Shown: in pieces, positions 9,249 to 18,546 of the stretch
How positions within the stretch are numbered: the first letter of the stretch is position 1
Layout: each line of letters opens with the position of its first letter
Assembly: GCF_024582715.1 (NCBI RefSeq)
Contig: NZ_CP102083.1
Coordinates: forward strand, 310,001-374,000
Source of the DNA: Mycoplasma sp. 2045
GTDB taxonomy: Bacteria > Bacillota_I > Bacilli_A > Mycoplasmatales > Metamycoplasmataceae
Direction: 5' to 3'
Length of the DNA stretch: 64,000 bases
Translations under genes and position numbers: made by a program
The notes under the pieces: model-generated
Told to the model about the DNA's origin: nothing
Seen by the model: only the letters and a program-made list of their open reading frames with translations
The model's database searches: none

Positions 9249-10043
9249 GTGGAATTTATATTAACAAAGAAGTTTTTATGAGAACTATTTGTTGCAGAGT
9301 TTTTAGCAGTTACATTTTTATCAACTATGTCACTGCTACTAACTTATGTAGGCAAAAAATATGCTAAATTAAAATTTATATTTCCATTTACATATGGTTT
9401 AGCTACATTGACTGCAGGATTGTTTTCATACTTTATTCTCAGAGGACTTGTTTACCAATTTGAAAATGATTTATACAATGACATTAGTAAAAACGTTCCT
9501 CCTGTTATAAACCCAGTTGTATCTCTTTTTTATGTTTTTATTTACTTATTTAACAAAAACTTAAATAATCAAACAATATTATTCCTCAACTTATTCTTGC
9601 TATTTTTAGCACATATACTTGCTTCGATAGTTTCAGGAAACATCTGAGGCTTAATATCAAGAAAATATAAGAAACTTCAAGTTTCAAATATGAATAAGAC
9701 TTCAATCAAGACTTATTCAACTTTCAAAGATGTAACACAGATCATTATATTTGCATCAGTCTTATTTACTATTCAACATACAATAACAGAAAACTTAAGC
9801 TCATATGTTATGGCTGATACAATAGCTGGATTAACAACTTATGTAGCACTTTTAGCTTTTACACTAGTGTTTAAGGAATTTTCATTCCCAACAAACATCT
9901 ATGTTTGTGCTGGTTCATTCTTTGCTTCATTGCACACAAACAAAAAGATTTGGCATAAAAACTTATTGTATACGGGAATAGTCGCTTCAACATATATTCT
10001 TATTTCAATGATACTTTCAGGAATATATGCAATCGCAAAATAA
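9249..10043 (+). CDS. Polytopic membrane protein, possibly a divergent aquaporin/MIP-fold channel
   Basis: 264 residues with about six hydrophobic segments. The start is a GTG at 9249 with AAGGAT upstream; no in-frame ATG lies before residue 26. TGA at 9645-9647 is Trp. Features recall MIP channels: an early WELFVAEFLAVTF helix with Glu, and at residues 88-90 the motif NPV in INPVVSLFYVFI, placed like the first NPA box. The second half has a similarly placed segment (TNIYVCAGSFFASLH, about residue 215) but without NPA. It could also be an unrelated membrane protein. It lies 53 nt after pgsA and ends at a clear terminator. Confidence 0.5.
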
Positions 10044-10068
10044 AAATAGTCGCAAGACTATTTTTTTT
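10043..10068. terminator. Bidirectional terminator between convergent genes
   Basis: AAAATAGTC (10043-10051), GCAA loop, GACTATTTT (10056-10064) and then T to 10068. The A run on the other side lets it also serve the minus-strand methyltransferase gene, whose stop codon lies inside it. Confidence 0.8.
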
Positions 10069-11386
10069 CGATGAAAACAAGCGCCTCAATATGCGGTGTA
10101 TTAGGAAACATATCAAAACCTTGAATGTAAGTTATTTTATATGAATTAGCTTCTAAAATTAATTGTAAATCTCTTGTTAATGTCTTAACATCACAAGACA
10201 TATAAACAATATTTTTGATTTGTTTTTCAATTATTCAATCGATGAATTCTTTACTTATTCCACTACGTGGTGGGTCTAAAATTAAAATGCTGTCCTCTAA
10301 ATTAGAAACATTCTTAGTGAAATAAACATCAGAAGATATTGTTTTATATTCACCACTAATAGAGTTTAAAAGTTTGTTATTATTTGCATTTTTAATTGCA
10401 CTTGAGACAATGTCAGAACCATATACATAATTATTTTTGTTAGCAACAATTTGACCAATTGTACCAACTCCACAATATGCATCTAAAATAGTTTTAACAT
10501 TATTTTTGCTATTTACATACTCTTTTATCTTAATAAACATCATTGATGCAACAATATCGTTCACTTGAAAGAAAGATTGAATGTTACAAACGAACTCTTT
10601 ATCGTTCAACTGCATTTTGAATTGTTCTTTTTCAAATAAGACTTGTACACTATGCTTTTTGTTGATACTTAGTGAAATAACTTCTGTAATTTCATTAAGT
10701 AATTTAACTAATTTATTAGGTAAATCATAATCAGAGTGAATTGATAAACAAACATCAACTTGATTTTTTGAATTTGCTCTTAATGTGATTTTTTCAAACA
10801 TTTTCAAGTTTTTTAATTTGCCAGTGTTTTCCAGAAATTTTTGAATTGCATCCAAAATATGACAGATTGTTTCTTTTATGATTGGTTTAACTAAAAATAA
10901 ATTATTAGCATCTGTTATTTCATTAGACTTTTGATTAATTTCATTGATAGTCAACTGATTATTTTGAACGCTTAATTTATAAGAAACTTTATTTCTATAT
11001 TCAAATTGAATTAGAGATTGAGTAAATTGATAATAAACTTCATTTAAATTTATGTTTTGCAAGTTTCTTTTAAGCAAATTATAGAAATAATTATTTTTAA
11101 ATTTGATTTGAGCAGGATATTTTAAAGTGACTAATGGTGCTGATGGAGTTCATTGAAATTCAGAGTTTCTATCATCAGAAAAAGTTAAATGTTTAACAAT
11201 GCATCCAAATGCATAATTTTTATATAAGTTTGTTATCTTGATAATTGCTTCTTCATTAGGTAATAAATCACTTATGAAAATAGGAAAGTTATTTTCATCT
11301 CTATAAACGCCATAACCTTCGTAACTAATTTCACTACATTTAACCTTTAACTCTTGGCGTAAGGTATATTTGTTTATTTTAGACAT
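10058..11386 (-). CDS. 23S rRNA (uracil-5-)-methyltransferase, TrmA/RlmD family, lacking Fe-S cysteines
   Basis: 442 residues. SAM-dependent C5-uridine methyltransferase of the TrmA/RumA family. N-terminal TRAM domain (residues ~8-68: LRQELKVKCSEISYEGYGVY...). SAM domain at ~240-400 with DAYCGVGTIGQIVA, GSDIV and LDPPRSG, and the catalytic Cys in SCDVKTLTRDL (normally SCNP). The FQVN motif is present (SFFQVNDIV). Where RlmD/RlmCD have CxxxxxCGGC, this protein reads WTPSAPLVTLKYPAQIK, so the 4Fe-4S ligands are missing. Three TGA-Trp codons are read through. It overlaps the rsmD end by 13 nt. The exact target uridine is not deducible. Confidence 0.82.
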
Positions 11387-11916
11387 ATTTTTAAGATATA
11401 AACCTTTCCATATTTTTTTTCTTTATAAACTTGCAAATTGTCAGGTAAGACAATTAAATTAGGTTTATCAGTTTCCAAAATAATTTCACCATTTTCATTT
11501 AGTAAGTTTTTTTGTGAAATTGTTAAAAGTGAATTATTGACTAATTCATATTCAACAAATGGAGCATCAATAAAGATAAAATCATAAGTTTTGCTTGTCT
11601 TACTTAAAAATTGTAAAGCATCATCATTAAATAAACTTATTTGATTATCTGTTTTAGTTTTAGCAACATTTGATTTAGTTACAGTAAAAACTTGTCTTTG
11701 TTTTTCAACTGCGTCAACGTGTTTTGCGCCTCTGCTGATAGCTTCAATAGCTCAAGCTCCTGAACCTGAAAACAAGTCTAAACAAGTTGTGTCTTCAATT
11801 TCGAATTGAATTGATGAAAAGACAGCTTCTCTGACTTTATCCCCTGTAGGTCTAGTGAATTTTGAATCTGGTTGTTCTATTATTAAGTGACGTAATTTAC
11901 CTGCTATTATTCTCAT
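11374..11916 (-). CDS. rsmD: 16S rRNA (guanine966-N2)-methyltransferase RsmD
   Basis: 180 residues, family length. Begins MRIIAGKLRHLIIEQPDS and has TRPTGDKVREAVFSSI, the SAM motif LDLFSGSGAWAIEAISRGA (Trp from TGA) and VDAVEKQRQV, all typical. The catalytic NPPY/DPPF tetrapeptide appears as DAPF (FIDAPFVEYE), a small deviation. First gene of a two-gene minus-strand operon with the TrmA-family gene. It is divergent from trmB, with 71 nt between the two starts. GGAGC precedes the ATG. Confidence 0.9.
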
Positions 11917-11975
11917 TTTAGCTCCTTATAAAAATTCTTTTTAACTATTCATATAGTGATTTTTAAATTATACAT

Positions 11976-11987
11976 TATAATAAAACC
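11976..11987 (+). promoter_or_regulatory. trmB promoter, -10 box placed for a leaderless mRNA
   Basis: TATAAT at 11976-11981 is followed by only six bases (AAAACC) before the trmB ATG, and no Shine-Dalgarno is present. Transcription would start at or next to the initiation codon. Confidence 0.6.
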
Positions 11988-12599
11988 ATGAGATTGAGAT
12001 ATGATAAAAATGCTGAAGTAAATTTAGCAAATTCTGACTTTTTAATTAAAGAATTTCCAATTAACTTAAAAGAAAACGATGTTTTAGAAATTGGAGCAGG
12101 TAAAGGTGAAATGATTGCTCAATTAGCTCTTCAAAATCCTAATATTACATATTATGCTTTTGAAAAATACCCAACAGTAGCTAATAAAATTCTTAAGAAG
12201 ATTAATGAACTTAATTTAAAAAATCTTTTCATTGTAACTAAAGATGCAAGTAATTTAACTGAGTTATTCACAGGAAAAATAGACACAATTTGATTGACTT
12301 TTTCAGATCCGTGACCTAAGAAAGCTCATGAAAAAAGAAGATTAACATACAAAACATTTTTAGACCAATATAAACAATTATTATCTGAAAAAGGTTGCTT
12401 ATACTTTAAAACTGATAATGATAAGTTATTTGAATTTACAGTTGAATCATTGAATGAAAATAATTGAAATATCATTGATATGACAACTGATTTACATTCA
12501 TCAAAGTATAATGAAACTAATGTTCAAACAGGGTATGAGCAAAAATGATCTTCACTTGGCAAAAACATTAATTTCTTAATCGCTAAGCCAAATAAATAA
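11988..12599 (+). CDS. trmB: tRNA (guanine46-N7)-methyltransferase TrmB
   Basis: 203 residues. Methylates G46 in the tRNA variable loop. SAM motif [16 protein letters not shown] (residues ~31-46) and the TrmB hallmark [15 protein letters not shown] (~105-119) are clear; [10 protein letters not shown] and the C-terminal [10 protein letters not shown] also match. TGA codons supply several Trp, including the one in DPWPKK. The start at 11988 lacks a ribosome binding site, and a TATAAT sits 6 nt upstream, so the mRNA is probably leaderless. It ends at a strong terminator. Confidence 0.95.
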
Positions 12600-12610
12600 T
12601 GTTTAAAATT

Positions 12611-12639
12611 ATGAATACTATAATAGTATTCATTTTTTA
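12611..12639 (+). terminator. Terminator after trmB
   Basis: ATGAATACTAT (12611-12621) and ATAGTATTCAT (12623-12633) are a perfect 11-bp stem with a 1-nt loop, followed by a T run. Confidence 0.75.
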
Positions 12640-12668
12640 TTATTTTATTAAAGTAAGCTTTTTAGTTT

Positions 12669-12674
12669 TATAAT
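12669..12674 (+). promoter_or_regulatory. Candidate -10 box for the 12.7-13.6 kb transcript
   Basis: A perfect TATAAT lies 40 nt upstream of the short ORF at 12714, behind the trmB terminator. No convincing -35 is seen, which is common in mycoplasmas. Confidence 0.5.
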
Positions 12675-12713
12675 TTAAATACATAAGTAATTTAAAGTAA
12701 ATTAGAGGTATTG

Positions 12714-12764
12714 ATGAAGAATAATAGAAGAACAGTAAATAAAAAAAGAAAATTACATTTTTAA
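12714..12764 (+). CDS. Short basic upstream ORF (16 residues)
   Basis: ATG at 12714 has AGAGG at ideal spacing (5 nt). The peptide is MKNNRRTVNKKRKLHF, with nine basic residues of 16 counting His. It ends 15 nt before the start of the next gene. It may be a translational leader or a coupling ORF that opens the start of the membrane protein gene. Such a short frame can also occur by chance; the good ribosome binding site and the position are the only support. Confidence 0.35.
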   Translation: MKNNRRTVNKKRKLHF

Positions 12765-12779
12765 TCAAGGTTAATGACA

Positions 12780-13637
12780 ATGAATTCTACAGGAGTTTGA
12801 ACAATTTTTATTCTATGAATTGTTATTGGGGTTTTATTAACTCTATCTTCTCTGATTATATTTTACTGTTTCTATTTACCAATAGGTAGAAATTTTAGCA
12901 AAGTTGAGAACTGCAGGTGAAAGCAATTAAAATATTGAAATCGCAATAATGCAACAATTAATAAAAAGTATTTAGATGGTTTTATAGCATTAAAAACCTT
13001 ATACAAAAGATATGAAACATCATTGTCAATTCTTTCATTTTTTAGCTTAATTTATTTTCTAATCTCTTTATCATTCTTTTTTGCATGAATCTATCCTCCT
13101 AGTAATTTTCTTAAAAAAGAGGAATCAGATATCGGTTTTCCATTTCCTCTTGTATGGTTTGTTGTATCATCTATACCATTTGGAAGTTGTTTCAGTATCT
13201 CTAGAAAACGTTATTTTTTCATAAAATATTCTAGTTATTTAAATGATTTTTTAAAACAAATAACCAATAATTTTAAAGATATAAATTGAACTTATGAATG
13301 TGAGTTATTCAAAAAAGATAACAATTTAAAAATAAAAAATAAAGTTGATATTAACTTAGAGAAGTTAAAAATAATTCCATCATGAGATGTAGATGCAAGT
13401 GATAATAATTTTGAAAATAAAAAGAAAACCAAGAAAAAGTATTTTTACATAAATAATACGTGACGCATTTATAAGAATGCAGAAGACATGGGTTATTTCT
13501 TGTATAACTTTGATGACATTGAAGAGTTTGTAGGAAATGAAAATAAAGAAATTTATAAAGATATCTACTATTACCACATTAATGAAATTGAACAAAAACG
13601 CAATAAAAAAATAAAGAGAAAATCTAATTCAATTTAA
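12780..13637 (+). CDS. Hypothetical membrane protein, 285 residues
   Basis: The frame contains nine or more TGA-Trp codons, so it is invisible with the standard code. Start ATG 12780 is preferred over in-frame ATG 12774 because the AAGG at 12767-12770 is 9 nt away rather than 3. An N-terminal hydrophobic helix (~7-35) is followed by a hydrophilic loop, two more helices (~80-105 and ~125-140), and then a long charged cytoplasmic-like tail rich in Lys, Asn and Asp (DNNFENKKKTKKKYFYINN). I do not recognise the family. It lies alone between trmB and the convergent rpsR operon. Confidence 0.7.
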
Positions 13638-13641
13638 CCTT

Positions 13642-13671
13642 AAGCGCCACAGGAGTGGTGCTTTTGTTTTT
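13642..13671 (+). terminator. Terminator of the membrane protein gene
   Basis: AAGCGCCAC (13642-13650), loop AGGA, GTGGTGCTT (13655-13663, one G-U pair), followed by TTGTTTTT. Confidence 0.7.
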
Positions 13672-13703
13672 GATAAAAGAAAACCACTTGCTTTCACAAG
13701 TGG
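13672..13703 (-). terminator. Terminator of the rpsF-ssb-rpsR operon
   Basis: CCACTTG (13684-13690) pairs with CAAGTGG (13697-13703). Read on the minus strand the stem is followed by TTTTCTTTTATC. It faces the previous terminator, separating convergent units. Confidence 0.7.
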
Positions 13704-13719
13704 TGTAATAGTATATAAA

Positions 13720-13983
13720 TTAGTTTGATTTTTGAATACGTGGACGAACAACGTGGTAAGGCATCAAAGCGATGAAACGCGCTCTTTTAATTGCGTTAGC
13801 AACTTTTCTTTGGTGTTTAGCACATGTTCCAGTTGCAGCTTTAGCTTTAATTTGCCCTGTTGCTGTTACATATTTGTGTAATAAATCAACGTTTTTGTAA
13901 TCAACATATGTCATTTTGTTATCACAGAATTCACATGATCTTCTTCTGTTAATAAAACCTTTTTTGTTTTTGTAAAAAGCCAT
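13720..13983 (-). CDS. rpsR: 30S ribosomal protein bS18
   Basis: 87 residues. Binds 16S rRNA together with S6 on the 30S platform. Typical sequence: [29 protein letters not shown] and [26 protein letters not shown]. The cysteine set (CEFC plus a later C) suggests a zinc-binding form. Third gene of rpsF-ssb-rpsR, the common bacterial order. It starts 10 nt after ssb with GGAG. Confidence 0.96.
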   Translation of the reverse strand: MAFYKNKKGFINRRRSCEFCDNKMTYVDYKNVDLLHKYVTATGQIKAKAATGTCAKHQRKVANAIKRARFIALMPYHVVRPRIQKSN

Positions 13984-13993
13984 TCTTATCTCC

Positions 13994-14527
13994 TTAATTT
14001 AAATCCTCAGGTGCTGCGAAAAGATCTTCTAAATCATGTAATTTAGTAGCACCGGTTTTTGGATTAGTATTTTCAAATGTAGCATTCGCAGGTGTATTAT
14101 GATTCACAACACTTTGTGATGCTTTATAAGTCGGAGTATACGTTTGGGGCGCAGACACCGGAGAAGGAGTTGCGTTTAAAGAACCACCACGAGCTTCTCT
14201 GACACTTTTTGACTCTAGAGCGACGATTTGATCTGCAGTAACATCTAACGTTCTTACTATTTGGTTTGTTTGGTTACTGTGATATTGATTTGAATGCAAA
14301 GACCCTTCAACTAAAACAAGAGACCCTTTATTCAAATATCTCGCTATGAACTCGGCGTTTGATCTTCAAGCAACAACCGGAATAAAGTCAGTAACTTCAT
14401 TTTGTTGTGTTGAAAAGTTTCTTCTATTAACTGCCACTGTGAAACGTACGTATGGAACACCTTGTGATGTATGCGCTATCGCATTATCTGATGTTATACG
14501 TCCTACTATTGTAATTTTATTAAACAT
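13994..14527 (-). CDS. ssb: Single-stranded DNA-binding protein
   Basis: 177 residues. OB-fold (residues ~1-105): [49 protein letters not shown] (Trp from TGA), [10 protein letters not shown]. Then a disordered Ser/Thr/Pro/Asn linker and the end [13 protein letters not shown], an acidic tip that differs from the usual DDDIPF. The start is ATG 14527, since the OB fold begins there; an in-frame upstream ATG (14563) exists but the G-rich ribosome binding site lies between them. The binding site is embedded in a run of seven G (14532-14538), unusual in this AT-rich genome. Confidence 0.94.
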
Positions 14528-14567
14528 AATACCCCCCCTGTGAATAACTAAACTTTTAAGCATTTAA

Positions 14568-14975
14568 TTATTCAGATGCTTTTGCTTTAACTGTTCTTGT
14601 ACGAGGTTTTGAAACTTTTTCTTCTGCTGATGCAGCTGATTTTCTTGTTCTACGTACTGGTTTTTTAGTTTCTTTAACAGATTCTTTTCTGTTAAGACCT
14701 TTTTCTGTGTCTAAATTAATTACTAAAGCTCTTCAGATATCTTTAATAATATTTGAACGACGTGTAAATTCAGCAATGTCTGAACCTTTAGCATTAACAA
14801 ATGCTAAAACGTATTGTCCGTGTTTTGACTTGTTGATTTCGTAAGCTAATTCATTTCTTTCAAGTTTTTCAACTTTAGAAATGTTTTCTTTTCCAAAAAC
14901 TTCGTTTAATAAGTCAACTAAAACTTGAACGTCTGCTTTTGGACTAACGATTGACATAATTTCGTATTTTTGCAT
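14568..14975 (-). CDS. rpsF: 30S ribosomal protein bS6
   Basis: 135 residues. Typical N-terminal fold MQKYEIMSIVSPKADVQVL, then KLERNELAYEINKSKHGQYVLAFVNAKG; RALVINLD closes the domain, with a TGA-coded Trp before it. After residue ~95 a basic tail follows (KKPVRRTRKSAASAEEKVSKPRTRTVKAKASE), an extension common in mycoplasma S6. First gene of the operon. AAGGAG is 5 nt before ATG and can pair with an upstream CTCCTT, implying leader control. Confidence 0.95.
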
Positions 14976-15058
14976 TTTCTCTCCTTATGGTCGTTTCTGG
15001 GCTAAAAATCTTATAGCCAAGGAGTATCTTTATATACTCTTGTATATTATACAAGAGT
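14976..15058 (-). promoter_or_regulatory. rpsF promoter and structured leader, candidate S6:S18 autoregulatory element
   Basis: On the minus strand a TATAAT (15051-15046) is the probable -10; it lies in a perfect 11-bp palindrome (15036-15046 with 15048-15058). The leader then contains CTCCTT (15024-15019), which can pair with the Shine-Dalgarno AAGGAG (14986-14981), and directly stacked inside it GGCTA/TAGCC (15018-15014 with 15004-15000), leaving a 13-nt internal bulge ending in ACGACCAT. In other bacteria the S6:S18 complex represses its own mRNA through a leader structure. That this is the same element is inferred. Confidence 0.5.
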
Positions 15059-15253
15059 GTCAAAATCTAAGCAAAAACTTTTAAGACTATTACATACCTT
15101 TAAAAATATTTTTTACACCTAGTACACTAGCTAATTTAGTAAATTTTAGTTTTTTTGTGTCAAATTAAGCAAAATTTGAATTTTTAAACTATTTAAATGC
15201 AATTTTTTAATTATTTAATATAATTAAACAAATATTTTACTAAGGAGAATTTT

Positions 15254-15817
15254 ATGATTAATGTTAATGAATTTAAACCAGGTATTACTTTCCAAGATGA
15301 AGGTGAAATTTTTGTAGTTTTAGATGCTCAACACTCAAAACAAGGACGTGGACAAGCAAACGTTAAAGCTAAAGTTAAAAACTTAAGAACAGGTTCAACA
15401 ACTATAAAATCATACACAGGTGGCGATAAAGTTAAACCTGCTCACATCGATAAAAGAAAAATGAACTTCTTATACTCAGATGGAGAAAACATTATTTTAA
15501 TGGATAATGAAACATATGAACAAGTTGAAATTCCTGTTACAGTAGTTGAATGAGAATTAAACTTCTTAAAAGAAGGTTCAGAAGTTCAAATTAGAAAATT
15601 TGAATCAGAAGTTTTAGATATCGAATTACCTGCTCACGTTGATTTATTAGTTACAGAAGCACCTGATGCAGTTAAAGGTAACACAACAACAAACCCTCAG
15701 AAAAAAGTAACTGTGGAAACTGGTTTTGAATTAGAAACACCTATGTTCATTAAAGAAAATGACGTTATTTCTGTTTCAACAGAAACTGGAAAATACGTTG
15801 GAAAAGCAAATAAATAA
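15254..15817 (+). CDS. efp: Translation elongation factor P
   Basis: 187 residues, full length. Relieves ribosome stalling at polyproline. Domain I has INVNEFKPGITFQDEGEIFVV and the tip loop QHSKQGRGQANVKAKVKN; the residue at the modification site is Lys in SKQGRG. TGA at 15551-15553 gives Trp in VEWELNF. Domains II/III continue to TGKYVGKANK. Start ATG 15254 with AAGGAG. The stop overlaps the next start (TAATG). Confidence 0.95.
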
Positions 15818-16125
15818 TGAATTGAATTAATGTATCTTACAATTCAAATCAAAATTACATAGTTCAAGAAAGTGCAATTTTAGATGTTGTAAACATTGCG
15901 CTTAGTTCATACAAAAATATTAAAGCTTCAAACTCAATTAGATTAAGTTTTGACGATAAACATTCAAACGTTGAAATTTATGTAGATATTAAAATTAAAA
16001 ACCAAAAAAATAAAGAACCATATTCAACTATTAAAGAATTAATTACACAAATTGAAAATGGTGTGAAATCTTTAATTGATAAGAAACCTAAAAACGTTCA
16101 AGTAGTGTTATTAGATTTTTATTAA
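15817..16125 (+). CDS. Asp23/Gls24-like protein (YqhY type)
   Basis: 102 residues beginning MNWINVSYNS (TGA-Trp). The pattern, an N-terminal I-x-x-A helix (VQESAILDVVNIALSSYKNI), a central beta pair (NVEIYVDIKI), an amphipathic helix (STIKELITQIENGVKSLI) and a final KNVQVVLLDFY, fits the Asp23/Gls24 (alkaline shock) fold. In Firmicutes a member of this family (YqhY) is found near efp and nusB, which supports the call. It overlaps efp by 1 nt and the following gene by 1 nt. Similarity is judged by eye, so moderate certainty. Confidence 0.6.
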
Positions 16126-16469
16126 TGAGAAGAACTTATAAAGATTTGGATAAAAACTCTTATGCAATATACAGAAGAGTTTTTATTAACGAAGTGCGTG
16201 CTGAATTAAATAAAAAACAAAACGTCAAGTCATATGAGAAAAAAAACAAATACACTGTTGAATATTTTTTACAATTAAACAAATTACTGAAGGAATTAGA
16301 AACAGACAAAATTCCAGATCAATATTTACCTGAAAATAGATTTGTGTTCAATAGACTAAAGAAAAAATATTTAATGAATAAATATTCAAAATGATTTATT
16401 CTTGGTGGAATTAGTTTTGTTCTAGTTATTATAGGTATTATTCTACTAGCTGCATTTAAAATAATTTAA
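16125..16469 (+). CDS. Small tail-anchored membrane protein
   Basis: 114 residues. Residues 1-88 are very basic and helical (MRRTYKDLDKNSYAIYRR...NRLKKKYLMNKYSK); after a TGA-coded Trp, residues ~90-112 form a single hydrophobic segment (FILGGISFVLVIIGIILLAAF). Predicted C-terminal anchor with a cytoplasmic N-terminal domain. It shares its start with the stop of the Asp23-like gene (TAATG). In other Firmicutes an Asp23 protein is held at the membrane by a dedicated anchor (AmaP), so a similar partnership is possible but unproved. No family recognised. Confidence 0.7.
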
Positions 16470-16484
16470 CTTTAAGGAGGTGTC

Positions 16485-17471
16485 GTGATTGGATTGAAAA
16501 AGTCTTTTAGAGTTTTAAAGGCAAAATTTAATTTATTTGATTGAAAAGATTGAATTACATTTTCAATAGGTTTAACTTTAATTCTTACTTATTTAGTTGT
16601 AACCTTACTTGAATGACACTTCAGAAGTATTGCAGTTGAAAAAGCATTCTTAGAAATTAAAGGGACATTAGAAGAATCTAATGTTGATAGTGCTAAACTT
16701 CAAAAATTAATTTACCCTAATGCAACCTTACTTTTCTGAGGTGGATCAACTTACTGATTTACATTTATGTCTAATGTGCTTATGGGTGTAACAATGTTCT
16801 TATATCCTTTTTATAGAACATCTAAAAAGGCACAAAGATTTTACTTTGCTTCAATGGTCTACATTATTATTGTAGTCGCGGTTTATTGAGGTGGTGTAGC
16901 AACTGATCCAACACTAATGAGTGACTCACAAACTTTTGAATGAGTTAAAACATCAATTATGCACGGTGCTGCTCCATTCTTGGGACTTTTAACTCTTGTT
17001 GGATGAGAAAGAAAACGCATCAGAATTTCAAATGTGTCAATTTGAAGTTTTATGATTTATCCAATTGCTTACTTATTTTTCACATTTGCAATTTATGCAT
17101 TTGGGCACAAATTTATGCAATTTGGAGGAACTGAATTAGAACGTGGTGTTGCTATTTATTCAGTTGTTTCATATTTACATCCATTTAACTACAAAGGTAA
17201 TTCAACATTAGTTATTGTAGTTTTAGACATTATGCTTTTACTCTTTGCTATGTTTTCAGCACCTGCTTTAGGATTCTTCTTAAGAAAAGTACTCAGAATC
17301 CTAAAACCAGGTCAAAAAGCGCTTCCTAAAATTTACTTTATTTCTCCAAAAGTACGTGAAGCAATTAGACTTAAAAAATTACAATTAAACAAACAAAGAG
17401 AAGAATACAAAGCTAAAAAACAAAAAGTAAAACAACTAAGAAAAGAACAAAAACTTAATAAGCAAAAATAA
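16485..17471 (+). CDS. Polytopic membrane protein, 328 residues, unknown function
   Basis: GTG start at 16485 with a strong AAGGAGG; there is no in-frame ATG near it and translation from GTG gives VIGLKKSFRVLKAKFNLFDW. Around six to seven hydrophobic segments lie between residues 25 and 270, with many TGA-coded Trp. The C-terminal ~60 residues are a highly basic helix (KKLQLNKQREEYKAKKQKVKQ) likely in the cytoplasm. It follows the tail-anchored gene by 15 nt, so it is the last gene of the efp operon. I do not assign a function; the general look is that of a six-helix integral membrane family. Confidence 0.8.
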
Positions 17472-17475
17472 TTTA

Positions 17476-17505
17476 ACAACAAACTATTTGTTGTAGTTTT
17501 GTTTT
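17476..17505 (+). terminator. Terminator of the efp operon
   Basis: ACAACAA (17476-17482) and TTGTTGT (17488-17494) form a 7-bp stem, followed by a T-rich stretch. It lies just upstream of pncB, so that gene may have its own promoter or be reached by read-through. Confidence 0.5.
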
Positions 17506-17523
17506 ATTATACAGGTGGTAAAA

Positions 17524-18543
17524 ATGCACAAAGATAAAAAAACCTATATTGCATCTTACTTTGAAAAAACTAAACAAATCTTAGAAACTTTTAAACCTAA
17601 CAACAAGATTGTTATGCAATTTTTTCAAAGAAAAGACAACTCAGTTTTATGTGGAATTAATGAAGTTCTTGCTCTTTTAGAAGAACAAACGGACACATCA
17701 AAATACACAATTAAATACTTACCTGAAGGTTCAAAAATTAATAATTTAGATATTGTTTTACAATTAGAAGGCCACTATCAAGATTTTGGTATTTGAGAAG
17801 GTATGATTGATGGTATTTTAGCTAGAAATACATCAATTGCTACAAATGCTTACCACTGTGTGCAAGCTGCAAAAGATAAACAAGTCATCTTTATGGGAGA
17901 CAGAGCAGACCACTACATTAATCAAGAAATGGACGGTTATGCAGTTAGAGTTGGTGGAATTAAAGCTGTTTCTACATTAGCTCAAAAAGATCAAAACGAA
18001 GTTAATGATGAAAATGTTTTCGGAAGTATGCCTCACGTATTAATTCAAGGTTTTGCAGGTGACACAGTCGCTGCAACTAAGGCTTATCATAAACTTTTCC
18101 CTAAAAATAAACTTATAGCTCTCGTAGACTATCATAATAATATTATTAGTGAATCTCTTAAAGTTTGAAATGAACTCGGAAATCTTGTTTGAGGTGTTAG
18201 AATTGACACTTCAAAGAATATGATTGACCATATGTTTGATAATGATGAAGAAAAGCAATATGGAGTTAATCCAGAACAAATTAAAAGATTACGTGAAGCA
18301 TTAGATAAAGCTGGAGCAACTAACTATAAAATAGTTGTTTCATCCGGATTTAATGCAGAAAAAATAGAATTATTTGAATCATTAAATGTTCCTGTAGACT
18401 ATTATGGAGTTGGTCAAAGCATTTTTAAACTTAACAATTCTTTCTCAGCTGACGCAACTATTTTAAATGGTAATCCTGAAGCTAAAGAAGGAAGAGGCTA
18501 CAGAGAAAATCCTAATTTAATAGTGTACAAGTCAGATAAATAA
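17524..18543 (+). CDS. pncB: Nicotinate phosphoribosyltransferase
   Basis: 339 residues. Converts nicotinate plus PRPP to nicotinate mononucleotide, the first step of NAD salvage. Recognised from LEGHYQDFGIWEGMIDGILARNTSIATNAY (around residues 80-110), GDRADHYINQ, LIQGFAGDTVAATKAYH, ALVDYHN, WGVRIDTSKNM and VDYYGVGQSIF, the barrel motifs of the NAPRTase family. The ATG at 17524 fits AGGTGG 5 nt upstream better than a GTG nine bases earlier. Three TGA-Trp codons. It ends at a clear terminator. Confidence 0.9.
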
Positions 18544-18546
18544 TTT

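Noticed and set aside
14527-14563. N-terminal extension of ssb (start at 14563)
   Set aside because: The OB fold starts at MFNKITIVG, and the G-rich ribosome binding site lies between the two ATGs.
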